Assembly (NCBI RefSeq): GCF_003850245.1
Contig: NZ_CP031015.1
Span: 186,001-250,000 of the forward strand
From: Microbacterium sp. ABRD28
GTDB taxonomy: Bacteria > Actinomycetota > Actinomycetes > Actinomycetales > Microbacteriaceae
Direction: 5' to 3'
DNA: 64,000 nt
A model generated the notes under the pieces. That model saw nothing but the letters and a program-made list of their open reading frames with translations, was not told where the DNA came from and did not search any database. Below, one piece after another: positions 54,746 to 64,000 of the stretch (its first letter is position 1; each line of letters opens with the position of its first letter). A program made the translations under genes and the position numbers.

Positions 54746-55264
54746 ATGCGGATCATGCTCAAGCTCGTCATCGACTGCGATGCGGATGCCGCCTGGCGGG
54801 CGCTGCACTCCCCGCGCGCGGTTGCGGAACTGTACGGCCCGCTGGTGCAGCTGGCACCCCTCGAACCCGACGCGCTCCCGACCGCCTGGGAGCCGGGAGC
54901 GGAGGTCGGGGTAGAGATGAGCCTCGGCGGGCGGGTGTCGCTCGGCCGCCAGATCATCCACGCGAGCGACCGGACGATGAAGGGCCCGGACGGGCCGATC
55001 CGCATCTTCCGCGACAGCGGCATCCCGATCTCCGGGCCGCTCGCGGCCCTCGACGTCTGGGACCACCAGATGGCGGTGTCGCCGGCGCCCGGCGACCCGA
55101 CGAAGACCCTGTGGCGCGACCGCCTCGTCATCGGCGGGGCGGCCGCGCCGGTGCTCTGGCCGGGCCTCTGGGCGGCGTGGCAGTGGCGCGCGGCACGCAT
55201 CCGCGCACTCGCCCCGACGTGGGCGCACGAGCCGGCACCGGAGGATCCGGCGGCGGGCGCCTGA
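54746..55264 (+). CDS. Small SRPBCC-like hypothetical protein
   Basis: A 172-residue protein. The N-terminal [26 protein letters not shown] and the alternating strands after it look like an SRPBCC/START-type lipid-binding fold, but the resemblance is weak. There is no signal peptide. It diverges from the ComB-like gene. Function unknown. Confidence 0.65.
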   Translation: MRIMLKLVIDCDADAAWRALHSPRAVAELYGPLVQLAPLEPDALPTAWEPGAEVGVEMSLGGRVSLGRQIIHASDRTMKGPDGPIRIFRDSGIPISGPLAALDVWDHQMAVSPAPGDPTKTLWRDRLVIGGAAAPVLWPGLWAAWQWRAARIRALAPTWAHEPAPEDPAAGA

Positions 55265-55338
55265 CCGCCCGCCCCGCTCGATTCGTCGCAGCCGCCGCAC
55301 CCACCCCGGCCGCGGTGTGGTGCGGCGCGCGCGGCGCG

Positions 55339-56807
55339 TCACTCGGCGAGCGCCTCCACCGGCGCGACCCGGGTCGCGAGGCGCGTGGGCACCACCGCGG
55401 CCACGAGGGTGAGCACCGCGGTCGCCGCGACCACGATGAGCACCGGAACGAGCGGCACCGCCGGCCACACGAAGGTCGGCCCCGGCGGAAGGCTCGGGTC
55501 GCCGGACACCGAGCCGAGCAGCGACTGCGCGCCGGCCCACCCGTATGCGACGCCGAGGACGAGACCGGTCGCGAGGGCGGCGATGGTGAGGTGCGCGGCT
55601 TCGAGCAGCACGACCCGGCGCACCTGGGGCGCCGTCAGGCCGAGGGCGCGGAGGAGCCTGAGCTCGCGACGGCGCTGCACGACACCCAGGGTGAGGAGGT
55701 TGACCAGACCCACCGCGGCGATCACCGCCGAGACGGCCACGAGCCCCATCATGACCGCGGCGAAGGTGTCGAGCACCGCTGCCATCTCGGTCAGCAGCTC
55801 GCCACCCGCCGACGCGGTGAGCACCGCCTTGGTCGACTCGATTGCGACGGCGAACATCGTCACGAGCGTCACCCCCATCACCACCCCGATCGCCATACGG
55901 CTCGAGCGCTCGGGGTAGCGGAGCGCGTTCTCGGCGGCCAGCCGCGCCGTGGCCGACCCGCCGAACAGCCGACCGATCAGCCGCAGGACCGGCGGCATGA
56001 GAAGGCTCGCCCCCAGCGCGATGCCGGTGAAGGAGAAGATGCCGCCGATGAACGCGACCGCGACCCCCAGCGGAGTGACGAGCCCGAGCGCGATGCCGGC
56101 CGCGAGGAGCGCACCGCCGACCGCGAACAGCGCGACGGCGGTGAGGTTGCGCCCGGTGCGACGGACGACCTCCTCACGCGTGACCTCGACGGCGCCCCCG
56201 AGGGCCTGCATCGGGGTGACGGTCAGCACACGCCGCGATCCGGCCCACGCCGCGACCCAGGTGGTGAGCGCGACGATCGTCGCGGGCACGAGCAGTTCGC
56301 CGGTGACGACACCGTACGAGACGCCGTCGAGCCCGAGCAGCTCGGTGCCGACGACCACGCCGAGCGCGGCGACGCCGGTACCGGCGACGAGGCCGCCGAG
56401 AGCGCCGATGACGCCGACGACGAGTCCCTGCCGGGCGACCTCCTGACGCTGCGCGCGCGCCGAGGCGCCGATGAGGCGCATGAGCGCGATCTGTCGGGTG
56501 CGCCCGGCGACCACGGTGGCGAAGGTGTTCGCGGTGACGATCCCGGCCACGTAGACCGCGACGCCGACGAGGATGACGGTGAGGAAGCTCAGCACGAACG
56601 CCAGCGTCCCGCTGTCTCCGAGGTAGGGGTCGGCGCGGAGGATCGCAGCGAGGAACCCCGTGACCGAGACGAGGAGCACGCCGAAGGCGCTCGAGATGCC
56701 GGCGACGAGGATGCTCGCGCCCATGCCGCGTTCGCGCAGGAACGCCCATCGCGGGGCGGCGGTCCGCGACATCCGGTCTGTTCTGTCGTCCGCCAGGGCG
56801 ACCGCGC

Positions 56808-56811
<4 letters not shown>
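55339..56811 (-). CDS. FtsX/MacB-type ABC exporter permease
   Basis: A 490-residue membrane protein with two repeated FtsX permease domains and about eight helices: STAFGV region near residue 40, FLAAILRAD, and near the C-terminus [25 protein letters not shown], the typical coupling motif after the TM. The ATG at 56811 overlaps the ATPase stop as ATGA, so I discard the longer upstream open frame. It works with the ATPase encoded just upstream. Confidence 0.9.
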
Positions 56812-57593
<782 letters not shown>

Positions 57594-57600
57594 GCCTTCG

Positions 57601-57606
57601 ACGCTA
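57601..57606 (-). promoter_or_regulatory. -10 box, leaderless start of the exporter ATPase
   Basis: TAGCGT on the minus strand, 7 nt before the ATG at 57593. It indicates that the exporter has its own promoter, separate from the regulator genes. Confidence 0.45.
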
Positions 57607-57716
57607 GGAATCAGCGGGGTGCGGGCGCGTCGGCCCCGCGGCCGATCCGTGTACATCGGAAGGATGACGCGGGGCGGCCGCACTGGTCGGGCGCGGGGCG
57701 TTTCGACGCGCTGCGC

Positions 57717-58355
57717 TCAGGCGAGGCCGTGCTCGAAGGCGAAGACCACCAGCTGCACGCGATCGCGGAGCGCGAGCTTGGTCAGGATGCGACTGATGTG
57801 CGTCTTGACCGTGGCCTCCGAGAGGTACTCCCGGGCGGCGATCTCGGCATTGGAGAGCCCGCGCGCGGCGAGCGCGAAGATCTCGCGCTCGCGCTCGGTC
57901 AGCTCGCCGAACGCGGCCGGTGCCGCCCGCGGCGCGGCATCGGCGAAACGGGCGAACAGATCACGGGTCGCCGAGGCGGCGATCACCGCCGACCCCGCAT
58001 GCACGGTGCGGATCGCGGCCAGCAGGAACTCGGGGTCGGCGTCTTTCAGCAGGAATCCGCTCGCGCCCCCGCGGATCGCCCGCGCCGCAGCTTCGTCGAG
58101 GTCGAACGTGGTCAGCATCACCACCCGCGGCGGGTCGGGATCGCGCAGCAGTTCGGCGGTGGCGGCGAGGCCGTCCATCACCGGCATCCGGATGTCCATC
58201 AGCACCACGTCGGGCCGCGCCGACCGCACGACCGCGAGCGCCTCGCGTCCGTCGGCGGCTTCGCCGACGACCTCGAGGTCGGGCTGAGAGTCGACAACCA
58301 TGCGAATCCCCGCCCGGAAGAGCGCCTGATCGTCGACCAGCACGACGCGGATCAC
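57717..58355 (-). CDS. NarL/LuxR-family response regulator
   Basis: A 212-residue regulator. The receiver has Asp8 and Asp9 (VLVDDQALFR), the phosphorylation site Asp54 in VVLMDIRMPVMDG, and Lys in the LLKDADPE segment. The C-terminal LuxR-type HTH has LTEREREIFALAARGLSN and YLSEATVKTHISRILTKL. It lies 64 nt after the histidine kinase gene and upstream of the ABC exporter genes. Confidence 0.95.
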   Translation of the reverse strand: MIRVVLVDDQALFRAGIRMVVDSQPDLEVVGEAADGREALAVVRSARPDVVLMDIRMPVMDGLAATAELLRDPDPPRVVMLTTFDLDEAAARAIRGGASGFLLKDADPEFLLAAIRTVHAGSAVIAASATRDLFARFADAAPRAAPAAFGELTEREREIFALAARGLSNAEIAAREYLSEATVKTHISRILTKLALRDRVQLVVFAFEHGLA

Positions 58356-58419
58356 GGCCTTGTCCCCTTCGCGCGACCCGCGGTCGTGCGCAGCCGAGGG
58401 GTGCGCGGCCGGGAGCGGG

Positions 58420-59598
58420 TCATGCCGGAACCTCCACCGGGATCCAGGCCCGTACGGTGAACGCGCCAGTCTCCTCTGCCGCGGAGAACTCTCCGCCCGC
58501 GAGCTGGGTGCGCTCGCGCATGCCGATCACCCCGTGCCCCGTGCGGGTCGGGACCGATGACCCGGCCGCGACGGGGTTGCTCACGGTGAGGTCGACACGC
58601 TTCGCGCCCCACGACAGCTGCACGTCGACCGGGCCGCCCGCCTCCCCGTGCCGGAGCGCGTTCGTCAGCGCCTCCTGCAGGATGCGGTACACAGCGATCT
58701 GCACCGATGCCGGCGGCTCGCCCGGCGGGGCGGGATCGATGTCGACGCGCAGGTCGACACCCGCGGCGCGCACCTGCGCCCACAACTCCTCGAGGTCGGC
58801 CAGGCCCGGCTGCGGGCCGTCGCCCTGGCTGTGGCGCAGCTGCGTCAGCAGCAGCCGCACGTCGGCGAGCGCGGCGCGAGCCGTCGACGAGATCGTCTGC
58901 AGGGCGGCCGTCGCCGCCTGCGGATCGGCCGCGGCGGCGTACCGCGCCCCATCGGCCTGAGCGACGACCACCGCCAGCGAATGGGCGACGACGTCGTGCA
59001 TGTCGCGCGCGATCCGCGCGCGCTCGAACTCCGAGCGCGCCTCCTCCTCGGCGCGCTCCTGGGCGAGGCGGTTCTCGCGCGCGCGCCGCGCGGTGCGCAC
59101 GAGGGCTCCGCAGGTCCAGGCGAGCATCAGCGCGAAGGTCGCTCCTCCGAGCACGATCACCGCGATGGGCAGCACCGACAGGTCGAGGGGCGCCGAGGAG
59201 AGCGGCCCGAGGTACAGATAGAGGGTGATCACGATGGCGCCCGTCACCGCCGACGCGAGCCCGGCCCAGAACACGCGGATGCTGCCGTAGGCCGCCGTGG
59301 CGTAGAGCACGCCGAAGATCGCGACGTCGACCAGGCTCGGCCCGCGCAGCAGGCTCATCTGCAGAACAGCGCCCGCCCACGCCAGCGCCAGCGCCACCCC
59401 CGGCGAGAACCGGCGGAACCCCAGCGCCACGCTGAACAGCAGCACGTAACCGACGACCCCGAGCACGGTCAGCGTCCCGGTGGGTGGCCCGAGCACCCCG
59501 ACACCCGCGTTCAGCTCGAAGACGACGGCGACGAAGAAGAAGCCGGCCGCCAGCGCGATGTCGGTCGCGGTCTGGAGGGGACGAAGCGGTCGGAACAC
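58420..59598 (-). CDS. DesK/NarX-type sensor histidine kinase
   Basis: A 392-residue membrane kinase. Residues 1-160 form five to six membrane helices. The HisKA_3 helix carries His201 in ARDMHDVVAHSLAVVV. The HATPase domain has EALTNALRHGEAG (N box) and GHGVIGMRERTQLAGG (G box). It lacks a large extracellular sensor and so probably senses within the membrane. The GTG at 59598 follows a TAGCGT box by 6 nt. Confidence 0.94.
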   Translation of the reverse strand: MFRPLRPLQTATDIALAAGFFFVAVVFELNAGVGVLGPPTGTLTVLGVVGYVLLFSVALGFRRFSPGVALALAWAGAVLQMSLLRGPSLVDVAIFGVLYATAAYGSIRVFWAGLASAVTGAIVITLYLYLGPLSSAPLDLSVLPIAVIVLGGATFALMLAWTCGALVRTARRARENRLAQERAEEEARSEFERARIARDMHDVVAHSLAVVVAQADGARYAAAADPQAATAALQTISSTARAALADVRLLLTQLRHSQGDGPQPGLADLEELWAQVRAAGVDLRVDIDPAPPGEPPASVQIAVYRILQEALTNALRHGEAGGPVDVQLSWGAKRVDLTVSNPVAAGSSVPTRTGHGVIGMRERTQLAGGEFSAAEETGAFTVRAWIPVEVPA

Positions 59599-59604
59599 CG
59601 TTTC

Positions 59605-59610
59605 ACGCTA
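59605..59610 (-). promoter_or_regulatory. -10 box, leaderless start of the histidine kinase
   Basis: TAGCGT on the minus strand, 6 nt before the GTG at 59598. Confidence 0.5.
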
Positions 59611-59641
59611 GAGGAGTGGATGCCGCGTGGCATCCGTCCTC
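59611..59641. promoter_or_regulatory. Dyad upstream of the histidine kinase gene
   Basis: GGATGCC-GCGT-GGCATCC (59618-59635), a perfect 7-bp dyad flanked by a further GAGGA/TCCTC pair. It lies directly upstream of the -10 box of the kinase gene, where an operator would sit. Confidence 0.45.
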
Positions 59642-59756
59642 CGATGTATCTCCGCGACGCGGACACCGCCCCTTGTGGGCGCGCGGCCGAGGCTTTACTG
59701 TCCGGACACAGGCCGAAACCGGCGGGAAACGTCCGGGAAGAAGGATCAGTCCACGG

Positions 59757-59770
59757 GGTGAGTACTCACC
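59757..59770. promoter_or_regulatory. 14-bp palindrome upstream of the hydantoin/pyrimidine operon
   Basis: GGTGAGTACTCACC, a perfect palindrome 74 bp before the first gene of the operon. It is a candidate operator for a dimeric repressor. The rest of the 245-bp divergent region holds no gene. Confidence 0.45.
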
Positions 59771-59843
59771 GGACGGTCCCGACACCGGTCCCCGTCGGCG
59801 TCAGCACGAAGAAGTACTGGACGACACGGATGGAGATGCGTAG

Positions 59844-60692
59844 ATGACGACGGTGCGCGCAGCGATCACACAGACCACCTGGACCGGCGACAAGGAGTCG
59901 ATGCTCGACAAGCACGAGGGCTTCGCTCGGGATGCCACCGCACAGGGCGCACAGGTGGTGTGCTTCCAGGAGCTGTTCTACGGGCCCTACTTCGGGATCA
60001 CGCAGGACAAGAAGTACTACCGCTTCGCCGAGGCCGCCGACGGCCCGATCGTGCAGCGCTTCGCCGCGCTCGCCAAGGAGCTGGGCACCGTGATGGTCCT
60101 GCCCATCTACGAGGAGGCCGAGACCGGGGTGTACTACAACACCGCGGTTCTGGTCGATGCCGACGGCACCATCCTCGGGAAATACCGCAAGCACCACCTC
60201 CCCCACCTCGACCGGTTCTGGGAGAAGTTCTACTTCCGTCCGGGAAACCTCGGCTACCCCGTCTTCGACAGCGCTGTCGGCCGGATCGGCATGTACATCT
60301 GCTACGACCGGCACTTCCCGGAGGGGTGGCGCGAACTCGGCCTGAACGACGCGCACATGGTGTTCAACCCCAACGCCACCAAGCCCGGCCTGTCGAACCG
60401 GCTCTGGGAGGTGGAGGGGCCCGCGGCCGCGGTCGCCAACGGCTACTTCGTGCTGCAGCCCAACCGGGTGGGCCGCGAGGACAACGAGTACGGCGACCTC
60501 GCGGTGGACTTCTACGGCACCAGCCAGGTGATCGACCCGCGGGGGAACTTCGTCGGCGAGCGCGGTTCGGGCACCGAGGAGGAGATCCTCGTGCGCGACC
60601 TCGACATGGAGATGGTGCGGGAGATGCGCGACGACTGGCAGTTCTACCGCGATCGTCGCCCCGACTCCTACACGAAGATCGCCCGCCCCTGA
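59844..60692 (+). CDS. Nitrilase-superfamily amidohydrolase (beta-ureidopropionase-like)
   Basis: A 282-residue cytoplasmic enzyme with the nitrilase triad Glu43 (VCFQELFYG), Lys116 (KYRKHHLPH) and Cys153 (MYICYDRHFPEG). In this operon it most likely hydrolyses the N-carbamoyl amino acid made by the dihydropyrimidinase, releasing ammonia and CO2. A GGAG site precedes the ATG. Substrate choice between N-carbamoyl-beta-alanine and an N-carbamoyl D-amino acid cannot be told from the sequence alone. Confidence 0.9.
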   Translation: MTTVRAAITQTTWTGDKESMLDKHEGFARDATAQGAQVVCFQELFYGPYFGITQDKKYYRFAEAADGPIVQRFAALAKELGTVMVLPIYEEAETGVYYNTAVLVDADGTILGKYRKHHLPHLDRFWEKFYFRPGNLGYPVFDSAVGRIGMYICYDRHFPEGWRELGLNDAHMVFNPNATKPGLSNRLWEVEGPAAAVANGYFVLQPNRVGREDNEYGDLAVDFYGTSQVIDPRGNFVGERGSGTEEEILVRDLDMEMVREMRDDWQFYRDRRPDSYTKIARP

Positions 60693-60730
60693 CATCCATA
60701 CCCATCGACATGAGCACGCGGACGAGCGGA

Positions 60731-60823
60731 GCGGCGCAGGCAGCGCCGACGCTGGCATCGGGTCTGGCGGGAGCGCCGGCCGAAGGCCGACGCGGGGGCA
60801 TGCGTCGGCGCTGCCTGCGCCGC
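60731..60823. repeat. Perfect 22-bp inverted repeat between the nitrilase and dihydropyrimidinase genes
   Basis: The arms 60731-60752 and 60802-60823 are perfect complements around a 49-nt GC-rich centre with a further small CGGCC-GAA-GGCCG stem. It may be a hairpin RNA within the operon or a small palindromic mobile-like element. The dihydropyrimidinase ribosome site AAGGAG lies just after it. Confidence 0.9.
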
Positions 60824-60849
60824 GCAGCAACAACCAAGGAGATCACTTC

Positions 60850-62283
60850 ATGACCACCACACTCATCACCGGAGGCACCGTCGTCTCCGCGACCGGCCGC
60901 GGCGACGCCGACGTGCTCATCGACGGCGAGACCATCGTCGCGGTGCTGGCACCCGGTTCGCAGCTGCTCGGCACCGACCTGGCGGCATCCGTCGACACCG
61001 TCATCGACGCGACCGGCAAGTACGTGATCCCGGGCGGCATCGACGCCCACACCCACATGGAGCTGCCGTTCGGGGGCACCGCCGCCTCGGACACCTTCGA
61101 GACCGGCACGCGTGCCGCAGCATGGGGCGGGACGACGAGCATCATCGACTTCGCCGTGCAGCGCTACGGCGAGCGCGTCGAAGACGGACTCGCCGCGTGG
61201 CACGAGAAGGCCGCCGGCAACTGCGCGATCGATTACGGGTTCCACCAGATCATCGGCGGGGTCGACGACGACTCGCTCCGGGCGATGGACTCCCTCATCG
61301 ACGAGGGGGTGACGAGCTTCAAGCTCTTCATGGCCTACCCCGGGGTGTTCTACTCCGACGACGCCCAGATCCTGCGGGCGATGCAGAAGTCGGCCGACAC
61401 GGGCCTGCTGACGATGATGCACGCCGAGAACGGCCCCGCCATCGACGTGCTGGCCGCCCAGCTCGCCGAGGTCGGCAAGAAGGCGCCGTACTACCACGGC
61501 ATCGCCCGCGCATGGCAGATGGAGGAGGAGGCCACCCACCGCGCGATCATGCTGGCGAACCTCACCGGCGCCCCGCTGTACGTGGTGCACGTCAGCGCCA
61601 AGCAGGCCGTCGACCAGCTGGCCTGGGCCCGCGATCAGGGCTGGAACGTCTTCGGCGAGACCTGCCCCCAGTACCTCTACCTCTCGCTCGAGGAGCAGCT
61701 GGGCGCCTTCAGCGAGGAGTGGGGTCAGTTCGAGGGCGCGAAGTGGGTGTGCTCCACGCCGCTGCGCAGCCGCAGCGAGGGCCATCAGCACCACATGTGG
61801 CAGGCCCTGCGCACGAACGACATCCAGATGGTCTCCACCGACCACTGCCCGTTCTGCATGAAGGGGCAGAAGGAGCTGGGGAAGGATGACTTCCGCGCGA
61901 TCCCCAACGGGATCGGCTCGGTCGAGCACCGCATGGACCTGATGTACCAGGGCGTCGTCACCGGGAAGATCACACTCGAGCGCTGGGTGGAACTGACCTC
62001 CACGACGCCGGCGCGGATGTTCGGCCTCTACGGCAAGAAGGGGGTGATCCAGCCCGGCGCCGACGGCGACGTCGTGGTCTACGACCCCCACGGGCACACC
62101 ACCATCTCTGCGGCCAGCCACCACATGAACATGGATCACTCGGCGTGGGAGGGCTTCGAGATCGACGGGCACGTCGACACCGTCATCTCCCGGGGCAAGG
62201 TCATCGTCGACGGCGGCACCTACCACGGCGGCAAGGGCGACGGGCAGTACCTGCGCCGTGGCCTCAGCCAGTACCTGGTGTGA
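60850..62283 (+). CDS. Dihydropyrimidinase / hydantoinase
   Basis: A 477-residue metal-dependent cyclic amidohydrolase. It has His67 and His69 (GIDAHTHMELPFGG), the probable carboxylated Lys158 (TSFKLFMAYPG), the MMHAENG and VVHVSAKQ histidines, and Asp331 (STDHCPFC). It opens dihydrouracil, dihydrothymine or hydantoins to N-carbamoyl products, which the nitrilase-family enzyme can process. An AAGGAG site precedes the ATG by about 9 nt. Confidence 0.94.
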   Translation: MTTTLITGGTVVSATGRGDADVLIDGETIVAVLAPGSQLLGTDLAASVDTVIDATGKYVIPGGIDAHTHMELPFGGTAASDTFETGTRAAAWGGTTSIIDFAVQRYGERVEDGLAAWHEKAAGNCAIDYGFHQIIGGVDDDSLRAMDSLIDEGVTSFKLFMAYPGVFYSDDAQILRAMQKSADTGLLTMMHAENGPAIDVLAAQLAEVGKKAPYYHGIARAWQMEEEATHRAIMLANLTGAPLYVVHVSAKQAVDQLAWARDQGWNVFGETCPQYLYLSLEEQLGAFSEEWGQFEGAKWVCSTPLRSRSEGHQHHMWQALRTNDIQMVSTDHCPFCMKGQKELGKDDFRAIPNGIGSVEHRMDLMYQGVVTGKITLERWVELTSTTPARMFGLYGKKGVIQPGADGDVVVYDPHGHTTISAASHHMNMDHSAWEGFEIDGHVDTVISRGKVIVDGGTYHGGKGDGQYLRRGLSQYLV

Positions 62284-62288
62284 CGGCC

Positions 62289-63305
62289 ATGGATTTCGGT
62301 GTCGTCCTGCAGACCAATCCGCCCGCGGCCCGCACGGTGCAGCTCGCGAAGCTCGCCGAGGCGCACGGGTTCAGTCACGTGTGGACCTTCGACTCGCACC
62401 TGCTGTGGCAGGAGCCGTACGTCATCCACTCGGCGATCCTCGCCGAGACCAAGCGCGTGATCGTCGGGCCGTTCGTGACGAACCCGGCCACCCGCGACTG
62501 GACGGTCACCGCCTCGGTGTTCGCGACCCTCAACGAGATGTACGGCAACCGCACCATCTGCGGCATCGGCCGGGGTGACTCGGCCGTGCGGGTGACGAAC
62601 GGCAAGCCCACGACGCTGAAGGAGCTGCGGGAGTCGATCCACGTCATCCGCGAGCTCGGCAACTCGCGCCCGGTGGAGTACAACGGTGCGACCCTGCAGT
62701 TCCCCTGGAGCCGCGGGTCGGAGCTCGATGTGTGGGTCGCCGCCTACGGTCCGCTCGCCCTGAAGCTCACCGGCGAGGTCGGCGACGGCTTCATCCTGCA
62801 GCTGGCCGACGTCGACATCGCCGCGTGGATGATCACGACCGTGCGGGACGCCGCGGAGGCAGCCGGACGCGATCCCGACAGCATCGCGTTCTGCGTGGCC
62901 GCTCCGATGTACATCGGCACCGACCGCGCCCACATGCGCGAGCAGTGCCGGTGGTTCGGGGGCATGGTCGGCAACCACGTCGCCGACATCGTGGCCAAGT
63001 ACGGTCAGCACGGGGCCGTTCCCGACGCGCTCACCGAGTACATCGCGGGGCGCACCGGGTACGACTACAACACCCACGGCAAGGCCGACAACGACCACGT
63101 CGACTTCGTGCCCGATGAGATCGTCGAGCGGTTCTGCATCCTCGGCACCGCCGAGGAGCACATCGCCAAACTCGAGCAGCTCCGGGCCCTCGGAGTCACC
63201 CAGTTCGCGGGGTACCTGCAGCACGACAACAAGGAGGAGACCCTCCGCGTCTACGGCGAGACCGTGATCCCGGCTCTGCAGGCGCACGTGGCGGCCAAGA
63301 AGTGA
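62289..63305 (+). CDS. LLM-class flavin/F420-dependent oxidoreductase (TIGR03842 type)
   Basis: A 338-residue bacterial luciferase-like enzyme. It starts MDFGVVLQTNPPAART, with GFSHVWTFDSHLLWQEP, GPFVTNPATRDWTVTAS and CGIGRGDSAVRV, typical of this F420- or FMN-dependent subfamily, which is frequently found next to hydantoin/dihydropyrimidine genes. The ATG lies 5 nt after the dihydropyrimidinase stop. Its reaction in the pathway is not established. Confidence 0.88.
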   Translation: MDFGVVLQTNPPAARTVQLAKLAEAHGFSHVWTFDSHLLWQEPYVIHSAILAETKRVIVGPFVTNPATRDWTVTASVFATLNEMYGNRTICGIGRGDSAVRVTNGKPTTLKELRESIHVIRELGNSRPVEYNGATLQFPWSRGSELDVWVAAYGPLALKLTGEVGDGFILQLADVDIAAWMITTVRDAAEAAGRDPDSIAFCVAAPMYIGTDRAHMREQCRWFGGMVGNHVADIVAKYGQHGAVPDALTEYIAGRTGYDYNTHGKADNDHVDFVPDEIVERFCILGTAEEHIAKLEQLRALGVTQFAGYLQHDNKEETLRVYGETVIPALQAHVAAKK

Positions 63306-63312
63306 GGTCGGG

Positions 63313-64000
63313 ATGACGAGAACGGATGTCGCTCCCGACGTCGTCACCGCCGCCAGCCGGTCCACATCGGTCCGGGCCGCACGCCCCGGCGGGCCACGCG
63401 GTGGCCGCCGGGGCGCGGCGTGGCTGTGGGGCGTCGTCGGGGTCGCCGCGGTCATCCTGCTGTGGGAGGCGTACAAGCTCCTGGCGCCCGAGAACGGGGT
63501 GCTCGTCGGCGACGTGCGCGTCCTCCCGCGCACCACCGACCTCGCGATGCCCCACGTCTGGGACATGGTGATCCGTCTCGCAGAACCCGTCACCCGGCAG
63601 GACGGCTCTCCGCCGCTCTGGGCGGCGGTGGCCCTCGCCGCCCTCACCACGCTGGGGATCGCGGCGGCCGGATGGCTCGTGGGCCTCGTGGTCGGCATGG
63701 CGCTCGCCCTGGTGATGCAGCGCTGGCAGCTGGCGGAGTGGGGACTTCTCCCCTGGATCATCCTCAGCCAGACCGTTCCGCTGATCGCCTTCGCGCCGAT
63801 CGTCCGCAGCTGGGGATCGCGGATCGAGATCGCTGGCGCCCAGTGGCAGGACTGGATGTCGGTGGCCGTCATCGCCTCGTACCTCGCGTTCTTCCCCATC
63901 GCCGTCGGCGCCCTCCGCGGGCTGCAGTCCCCCGAACGCCTCCATGCCGAGCTCTTCCACACCTACTCCGCCGGATACTGGCAGACCCTCTGGCGCCTGC
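63313..64000 (+). CDS. ABC transporter permease, C-terminus outside window
   Basis: The first about 229 residues of a binding-protein-dependent permease of the SsuC/TauC/ThiX type. An Arg-rich cytoplasmic tail precedes the membrane helices (about 40-65, 100-145, 150-175 and so on). The conserved loop ALRGLQSPERLHAELFHTY near the window end is the EAA motif. Gene order suggests import of pyrimidine, hydantoin or a related ring compound (inference). Confidence 0.85.
   Translation, partial: MTRTDVAPDVVTAASRSTSVRAARPGGPRGGRRGAAWLWGVVGVAAVILLWEAYKLLAPENGVLVGDVRVLPRTTDLAMPHVWDMVIRLAEPVTRQDGSPPLWAAVALAALTTLGIAAAGWLVGLVVGMALALVMQRWQLAEWGLLPWIILSQTVPLIAFAPIVRSWGSRIEIAGAQWQDWMSVAVIASYLAFFPIAVGALRGLQSPERLHAELFHTYSAGYWQTLWRL

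Noticed and set aside
60710..60853. 47-codon open frame across the 22-bp inverted repeat, overlapping the dihydropyrimidinase start as TCATGA
   Set aside because: It has no ribosome site, and its composition is that of the palindrome; the overlap is probably chance.

Overview
The window is a high-GC actinobacterial chromosome segment, most likely from Microbacteriaceae (Microbacterium or a close relative). The evidence is the GC-rich third codon positions, the typical actinobacterial forms of RpoB, RpoC, EF-G and the ribosomal proteins, the frequent leaderless-looking starts, and a kinase-FN3-MoxR-DUF58-transglutaminase locus. There is no tRNA, rRNA, CRISPR array, insertion sequence or prophage that I can see. 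Nearly all long open frames opposite the housekeeping genes are GC-rich shadows.

Layout. 1-7677 (minus) is the S10/spc ribosomal protein supercluster, read from rpsJ down to a truncated rplF, with the usual rpsN absent between rplE and rpsH. 7678-8138 is its promoter and long leader, with short repeats. 8139-9391 holds an AbiEi/DUF559-like protein and an MT0933-type antitoxin. 9531-14163 (minus) is the str operon rpsL-rpsG-fusA-tuf with promoter, internal hairpin and terminator. 14188-28891 (minus) is a seven-gene, about 14.7-kb tightly packed operon: Ser/Thr kinase, a 2005-residue surface protein with Ig/cadherin-like and FN3 modules, MoxR ATPase, DUF58 protein, transglutaminase-like membrane protein, DUF5684-FHA protein and a small membrane protein. 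It resembles the PFNA cluster described in bifidobacteria. 29050-32920 holds membrane and secreted proteins of unknown function. 33143-40803 (minus) is rpoB-rpoC with promoter and terminator. It diverges from a DUF4062-STAND-TPR ATPase (40908-43577).

43597-51783 concerns 5-oxoproline and peptide use: pxpA, a fused pxpB-pxpC, a fused two-domain peptide ABC ATPase, and the matching permeases and binding protein. 51978-55264 is a mixed set: spermidine-synthase-like methyltransferase, TPR protein, SprT-like protease, ComB-like phosphatase and a short hypothetical. 55339-59610 is an FtsX/MacB-type ABC exporter with its probable two-component system. 59757-64000 is the start of a hydantoin/dihydropyrimidine catabolic operon: nitrilase-family amidohydrolase, dihydropyrimidinase, LLM-class oxidoreductase and a truncated ABC permease.

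Noteworthy: (1) a dispersed tandem repeat with an exact 21-bp period and a GCGAGGGTGC core occurs at three loci, one of which forms an in-frame heptapeptide linker at the PxpB-PxpC fusion point; (2) the transglutaminase-like protein lacks its catalytic Cys and His; (3) several genes share a TANNNT box exactly 6-7 nt before the start codon, suggesting leaderless mRNAs; (4) there are several strong palindromes, including two identical 60-bp units and a perfect 22-bp inverted repeat; (5) a STAND ATPase is driven from a promoter placed back-to-back with that of rpoBC.
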